Source of the DNA: Curvibacter cyanobacteriorum
Lineage (GTDB): Bacteria > Pseudomonadota > Gammaproteobacteria > Burkholderiales > Burkholderiaceae_C
Direction of reading: 5' to 3'
Length of the DNA stretch: 64,000 nt
Assembly: GCF_028649475.1 (NCBI RefSeq)
Contig: NZ_JAQSIP010000006.1
Span: 186,001 to 250,000, forward strand
The notes under the pieces are model-generated. The model searched no databases and was not told the origin of the DNA. It worked only from the letters and a program-made list of their open reading frames with translations. The translations under genes and the position numbers were made by a program. Every line of letters begins with the position of its first letter. The first letter of the stretch is position 1. Shown here in pieces: positions 60,430-64,000 of the stretch.

Positions 60430-61813
60430 TCAGAACCGCACCTTACCTTGCTCAAGAATCCAGGACTCGATCCGCTCATGATGGAGGCGCAGCAGGTCCA
60501 GCGGCCGCACGGTGGAATGCTTCTCGGCCGTGGCGCTCGGCTTGTGGCCCATGATCTGCGCCACCACGCCAGCCGGACAGTCCAGCCACTCGGTCAGCGA
60601 CTTGAACGACCGGCGAAGGCCATGCAGGGTGAGGCCGTCAATGCCCGCCACAGAGCAGGCGCACCCATGGTGGCTGCGGGGTTCGTTGATGTGGCCCGAC
60701 TCGCTGGCCTGTACCACCTCGCCCAACTGGAGCGACTCGCCCTTTTCGTTGGCCCGGCGCTCACGCCGGCGGATGTTCTTTTCGTCCAGGCTCACAGTGC
60801 GAGTACTGGCGAACACCCACTCATTGCGGCGCGGCAGCGCGGCCAGCAACTGGGCGACGTAGGGAGTCAAGGGAATGACACGTTCGCCCTCCACCTTGTC
60901 GCGGATGGTCAGGCCTCGCCATTGGGTGTTCAAGTCCTCCCATCGCATCGCAAGAATCTCACCAGGCCGCGCGCCGGTCAGCAGGACAGTTTGCAGGTAG
61001 GCCGCCACGGTCTGATTTTGGATGTTGCGGACGGCAGCGAACCACGCGGGCAACTGCTCCCGCAGCAAGGCGTCTTGCTTCACCCTGGGCTTGCCCAATA
61101 CCTCGCGGGCCTTGCGGGTGGCAGCCACGTTCTTCGGCGCCAGGAGGTGGGCATATTCCGGCTGCTCGGCGCACCAGTTCAAGAACACCTTGAGCAGGCG
61201 CCAGGCCAAGCGGGCCGACGTGGGCCGGGTCTTGGCCTGCTCTGCCGCCCATGCCTCCACGGTGGGGGCGTCCAGGCTGCCCAACGGGCGGCCCATCAGC
61301 GGGTACAGCGGCATGTCGATGGTCGTAGCCCTGCCCCGCGTGCCCCGGGTGGCCTTCTCGCCCCCTGCCCGCGCCAGCTTCACATGGTCCTTGTAGTGGG
61401 TCTCCCCCCAAGAACGGACGACGGGCCTCAAGGTAGACGGCCCAGACTTCACCCACGGTGACGGCCTCGGCAATGGCGGCGGCGGCCTGGGCTGCCTCTT
61501 CGGCTTTCCGCTCATCAACTGCAGCGACAGCATCGCGCTTCAGGTCACGGGGGTCTTTGCCTTCGTCAATCAGGCGCTGCAGTTCTCTGGCCTTGGCCTG
61601 GGCGTCCGAGATGCTCCAGGCGGTCGGGCTGCCAATCGTGATGCGGACGGATCGGCCCTGGTAGGCACCTTGAAAGATGCAGGCCGGCTTGCCGTTGGGC
61701 GTTGCGCGCAATGCCAGGCCGGGAGCGGTCGCATCCCACAGGAAAGCCTGCTGCTTGCCCGCCGGGCACTTGAACCCTGCGACGCGCCCTGCGGTGAACG
61801 ATACCTTTGCCAT
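60430..61813 (-). pseudogene. Tyrosine integrase, frameshifted and lacking the catalytic Tyr
   Basis: An integrase of the DUF4102 (P4-like) class. The N-terminal arm-binding part starts MAKVSFTAGRVAGFKCPAG at 61813. Around 61404-61415 the frame is broken: VYLEARRP should continue as SWGETHYKDH, but one extra base shifts it. The second frame then gives the core: Arg in TGARPGEILAMRWED, HGLRRSF for the HxxR, and GHKPSATAEKHSTVRPLD. In relatives the last block reads EKHY; here the codon at 60516-60514 is TCC (Ser) where TAC (Tyr) is expected. Two independent lesions suggest a dead gene, though the frameshift alone could be a sequencing error. It sits near the right attachment repeat. Confidence 0.85.
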
Positions 61814-61830
61814 GCCTGCCCCTGGTGAGA

Positions 61831-61864
61831 CTGACATCGGCCAGGATGTAATGGCGGATGTCAG
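61831..61864. promoter_or_regulatory. Inverted repeat upstream of the integrase (putative arm site or operator)
   Basis: CTGACATC and GATGTCAG flank 18 bases that contain GATGTAATGGC. The motif GATGTAAYGGCGGATGT is shared with 49543-49559 at the other end. It lies 18 bases upstream of the integrase start. Confidence 0.65.
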
Positions 61865-61981
61865 AGAATTTCCTGAAAGCGGATGAACTCAGATCAACAC
61901 AGCGGCTCATGAAATTTGCCTAAGTTGTTGATTTTCATGGATTGCACCAACATCAATCAACACAGGGAAATACAAAAAAGG

Positions 61982-62092
61982 TGGAATCATGATCCACAGG
62001 TCCGCGGTTCGAATCCGTGAAGCGCCACCAAAATTTCTTCAAGTGCGACAAGCACTTGGACGCAAAGCCACCTTCGGGTGGCTTTTTTGTTT
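61982..62092 (+). repeat. attR: second copy of tRNA-Met 3' half plus terminator
   Basis: This matches 49416-49527 with one substitution and one deletion. It holds a 3' tRNA fragment without the acceptor 5' strand or D arm, so it is not a functional tRNA. It marks the right end of the island. Confidence 0.95.
62064..62088 (+). terminator. Terminator hairpin copy in attR
   Basis: Same AAAGCCACC-TTCG-GGTGGCTTT hairpin with T run as after tRNA-Met. Confidence 0.85.
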
Positions 62093-62127
62093 TGCGACCG
62101 CGCTGACTGCGCCAGGCCGCCAGCCGC

Positions 62128-63267
62128 TCAGCCCAGCACCAACACACAGGCGTTGTGGAACCGCGGCACGGCCGGGAAGCCTTCAGACTGCAGCGTGTCG
62201 ATCTCACCCAAGGAGAGCGCACCGATCAAGCCGCCCTGGCCTGACAGCGCGTTCAAGGCCTGCAGTTCCTGGGCGGCCTGCTCGCCCAAATGCATGCGCC
62301 GGCCGGCGCAATAAAAGGTCAGCCAGGGTTCGGGCGGGCGCGCGTGCTGCTGCACCAGCATGAACTCCACCAACTCGGGCAGGGCGGCGCCCTCCCCCAC
62401 ATGAGGCGCGCGCAGCACCCGCATCAGGTTGCCTGGCGGGATCTCGCCCACGCACAGCAAGGAGCCGTCTTCGTTGAGCGCCACCGGGATGCGCACCAGC
62501 ACATCCACCACGGTCACCAGACCAAACGGAAAATGCACGGCATAGTCGTAGAAGTTCTCGCGGGTCAGCACAACCCCGAACTCGCGCTGGATCAACTCCT
62601 GGTAGACCTCGAACGCGGGCCGGTGATCGATGGTGTCGATGCGGTTTCCATGGCCCGAGGTGGCGGTCAGCAAGGCCCGGCTGACGGGGTAGCCGTGGCG
62701 CGTGCAGGCGTCCACCCCGGCCGGCGCCAGCCACGACATCACGCCGCCGCGCACGCAGCGCTGGCCGTCGAACAGGCAGTCCATGGGTTGGAACGATTCG
62801 CTGCCCGCATTGACCCCGCTGTAGCGCAGGGGCGAAGGCAAGGTGGCGTAAAGCTCGTCCATCAAGGCCCCGACATTGGGCACCATCGCATCGAAAATAC
62901 TGAACAGCAGGGGGGGCTTGGGGGCCGGCGCGGCGCGCGACTGCATGGCTTGCACGGCGGCTTGCCAGGCCTGCACGCCGGCCTCGTCAAGCTCGGCCTG
63001 CAACACCCACTCGGGCATGTGTTCAAAGCACAGCAAGGCGATGTGGTCGTCCACAAAGCCCTGCTCGGTCAGCAACTGGGGAAAGATGGCCCCGATCAGC
63101 GGACAGGCCACGCGGGCACAGCCCTGCTGCAAGGCGGGCACCTGGGCCGCCAAGGCCTCCGGCACCAGGGCCAGCACCCCCGCCTTGGGCCAGCGCTGGC
63201 GCCAGTCAGACAGGGTGGTGGACAACTCGGACAAGTCCGCACTGAGGAGGCGTTGGGCAATGAACAT
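62128..63267 (-). CDS. FIST domain signal transduction protein
   Basis: A 379-residue soluble protein with FIST N-terminal (about 25-210) and C-terminal (about 220-360) domains. FIST domains are thought to bind small ligands such as amino acids and are often linked to chemotaxis or c-di-GMP proteins. Here the protein stands alone. Motifs seen include LIGAIFPQLL, HIALLCFEHMPEW and FPFGLVTVVD. The start is 63267. An FNR-type box lies 57 bases upstream, hinting at control by oxygen or NO. Confidence 0.78.
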   Translation of the reverse strand: MFIAQRLLSADLSELSTTLSDWRQRWPKAGVLALVPEALAAQVPALQQGCARVACPLIGAIFPQLLTEQGFVDDHIALLCFEHMPEWVLQAELDEAGVQAWQAAVQAMQSRAAPAPKPPLLFSIFDAMVPNVGALMDELYATLPSPLRYSGVNAGSESFQPMDCLFDGQRCVRGGVMSWLAPAGVDACTRHGYPVSRALLTATSGHGNRIDTIDHRPAFEVYQELIQREFGVVLTRENFYDYAVHFPFGLVTVVDVLVRIPVALNEDGSLLCVGEIPPGNLMRVLRAPHVGEGAALPELVEFMLVQQHARPPEPWLTFYCAGRRMHLGEQAAQELQALNALSGQGGLIGALSLGEIDTLQSEGFPAVPRFHNACVLVLG

Positions 63268-63323
63268 GGGGCAGGTCGATGCGGCGTTGAGGCTTCACTG
63301 TAGCGGCAGCCGGCGCCCATCAC

Positions 63324-63337
63324 TTGACGCAAGTCAA
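63324..63337. promoter_or_regulatory. FNR/Anr-type box upstream of the FIST gene
   Basis: TTGAC-GCAA-GTCAA is a perfect dyad with the TTGAC-N4-GTCAA spacing of FNR/Anr/Dnr sites, 57 bases upstream of the FIST start codon. The flanking C and G extend the dyad to six bases per arm. Confidence 0.55.
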
Positions 63338-63461
63338 GCAAGGCCGGAGCACGGCGGCGGGGGCTGCCCAGCGCGGGGGGCCCGTCGGGCACGCGGCCAG
63401 ACCACCTGGGCCCTGCCGGGGTCGTCGGCGGTCTGACTGCGTCCCCATGCGCGGCCCTGCC

Positions 63462-64000
63462 TCAGGCCGCCACGGGCACGGCGCCCTGCGCGGCATGGGC
63501 GCCCGAGCCCGCGTCCACCGGGGGGCGCTGGGTCTGCGATTCGGGGGCGCAGTGCATGCCCAGGCGCTGCAACAGATCACGGTCTTTTTGCGCCTGCGGG
63601 TTGCTGGTGGTCAGCAGCTTGTCGCCATAAAACATGCTGTTGGCGCCAGCCAGGAAGCACAGCGACTGCAAGGACTCGGGCATCTCTTCGCGCCCGGCCG
63701 ACAGGCGCACCATGGCGCGCGGCATGCAGATGCGGGCCACCGCGATCATGCGCACAAACTCGAACGGGTCCAGCGCCTGGGTCCCGGCCAGCGGCGTGCC
63801 CTCGACCTGCACCAGGTTGTTGATGGGCACCGACTCCGGGTACGGGGCCAGGTTGGCCAGTTGCACGATCAGGCCCGCACGCTCGCGCCGCGACTCCCCC
63901 ATGCCCACAATGCCGCCCGAGCACACCTTGAGGCCCACATCGCGCACCCGCTCCAGGGTGTCGAGCCGGTCCTGGTAGGTGCGGGTGGTGATGATCTGGC
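63462..64000 (-). CDS. bioB: Biotin synthase, 3' part (runs off the right edge)
   Basis: The last 179 residues or so of the radical-SAM enzyme that converts dethiobiotin to biotin. The window starts within [16 protein letters not shown] and continues through [27 protein letters not shown], the [13 protein letters not shown] helix and the RLSAGREEM motif whose Arg binds the [2Fe-2S] cluster. It ends LLTTSNPQ plus a variable tail. The CxxxCxxC motif lies beyond base 64000. Confidence 0.95.
   Translation of the reverse strand, partial: QIITTRTYQDRLDTLERVRDVGLKVCSGGIVGMGESRRERAGLIVQLANLAPYPESVPINNLVQVEGTPLAGTQALDPFEFVRMIAVARICMPRAMVRLSAGREEMPESLQSLCFLAGANSMFYGDKLLTTSNPQAQKDRDLLQRLGMHCAPESQTQRPPVDAGSGAHAAQGAVPVAA

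Noticed and set aside
60168-60479. A 103-codon minus-strand frame near the integrase end
   Set aside because: It overlaps the integrase C-terminus out of frame and shows no domain; it may be decayed DNA but cannot be called a gene.
61982-62031. A second tRNA-Met
   Set aside because: Only the 3' half is present; the acceptor 5' strand and D arm are missing. It is the right attachment repeat.

Overview
The window is high-GC, gene-dense DNA from a betaproteobacterium, most likely a member of the Comamonadaceae (Burkholderiales). The evidence is the gene content and order: dusB-fis-purH, yqgE-ruvX-pyrR-pyrB-pyrC', a rubredoxin followed by pilG-pilH-pilI-pilJ-chpA, a DUF1800/DUF1501 pair, and an exosortase H pair. 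All identifications come from reading the sequence; no database search was run.

Layout. (1) 1-241, minus: the 5' half of a tRNA-Arg(CCU) gene interrupted in the anticodon loop by a small group I intron that runs off the left edge. (2) 383-3534, minus: a DUF1800 lipoprotein-like gene and a Tat-exported DUF1501 gene, overlapping ATGA. (3) 3953-8722, plus: an MHYT-PAS hybrid histidine kinase with a C-terminal Hpt domain, followed 6 bases later by a REC-HD-GYP protein, probably one c-di-GMP signalling unit. (4) 8771-11933: a YitT-family membrane protein, a small zinc-ribbon protein and a membrane histidine kinase. (5) 12138-16795, minus: yqgE, ruvX, pyrR, pyrB, a catalytically degenerate dihydroorotase (pyrC') and a plsC-type acyltransferase, probably one transcript. 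(6) 16817-18286, plus: a DNA photolyase. (7) 18344-29551, minus: rubredoxin and the twitching-motility chemosensory cluster, ending in a 2420-residue ChpA-type kinase. (8) 29644-34944: thiD-like and hemL facing dusB-fis-purH across a bidirectional terminator. (9) 35117-38842: a YqaA protein, exosortase H and its partner, a glycosyltransferase and ychF. (10) 39200-49295: a soluble duplicated-sensor protein with a CheW tail, a MOSC protein, a UbiH-type monooxygenase, dsbC, DUF3429, an M61 peptidase and two crotonase-family genes. (11) 49388-62092: a tRNA-Met(CAU) gene followed by a genomic island. (12) 62128-64000: a FIST-domain sensor gene with an FNR-type box upstream and the 3' part of bioB.

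The island (about 12.5 kb) is bounded by 112/111-base direct repeats of the tRNA 3' half plus its terminator. It carries two parallel cassettes, each in the order DUF2946-like small protein, TonB-dependent receptor, PepSY membrane protein, and also a DUF4198 gene and a remnant of a DUF3732 ATPase. This looks like an acquired metal or metallophore uptake module. Its tyrosine integrase has a frameshift, and the position of the catalytic tyrosine reads serine, so the island appears fixed. Near-identical short motifs with inverted repeats lie just inside both ends and look like arm-type integrase sites.

The most notable observations are the tRNA-Arg group I intron, the island with its paired cassettes and doubly broken integrase, the 867-residue soluble double-sensor/CheW protein, and the dead dihydroorotase in the pyr operon.
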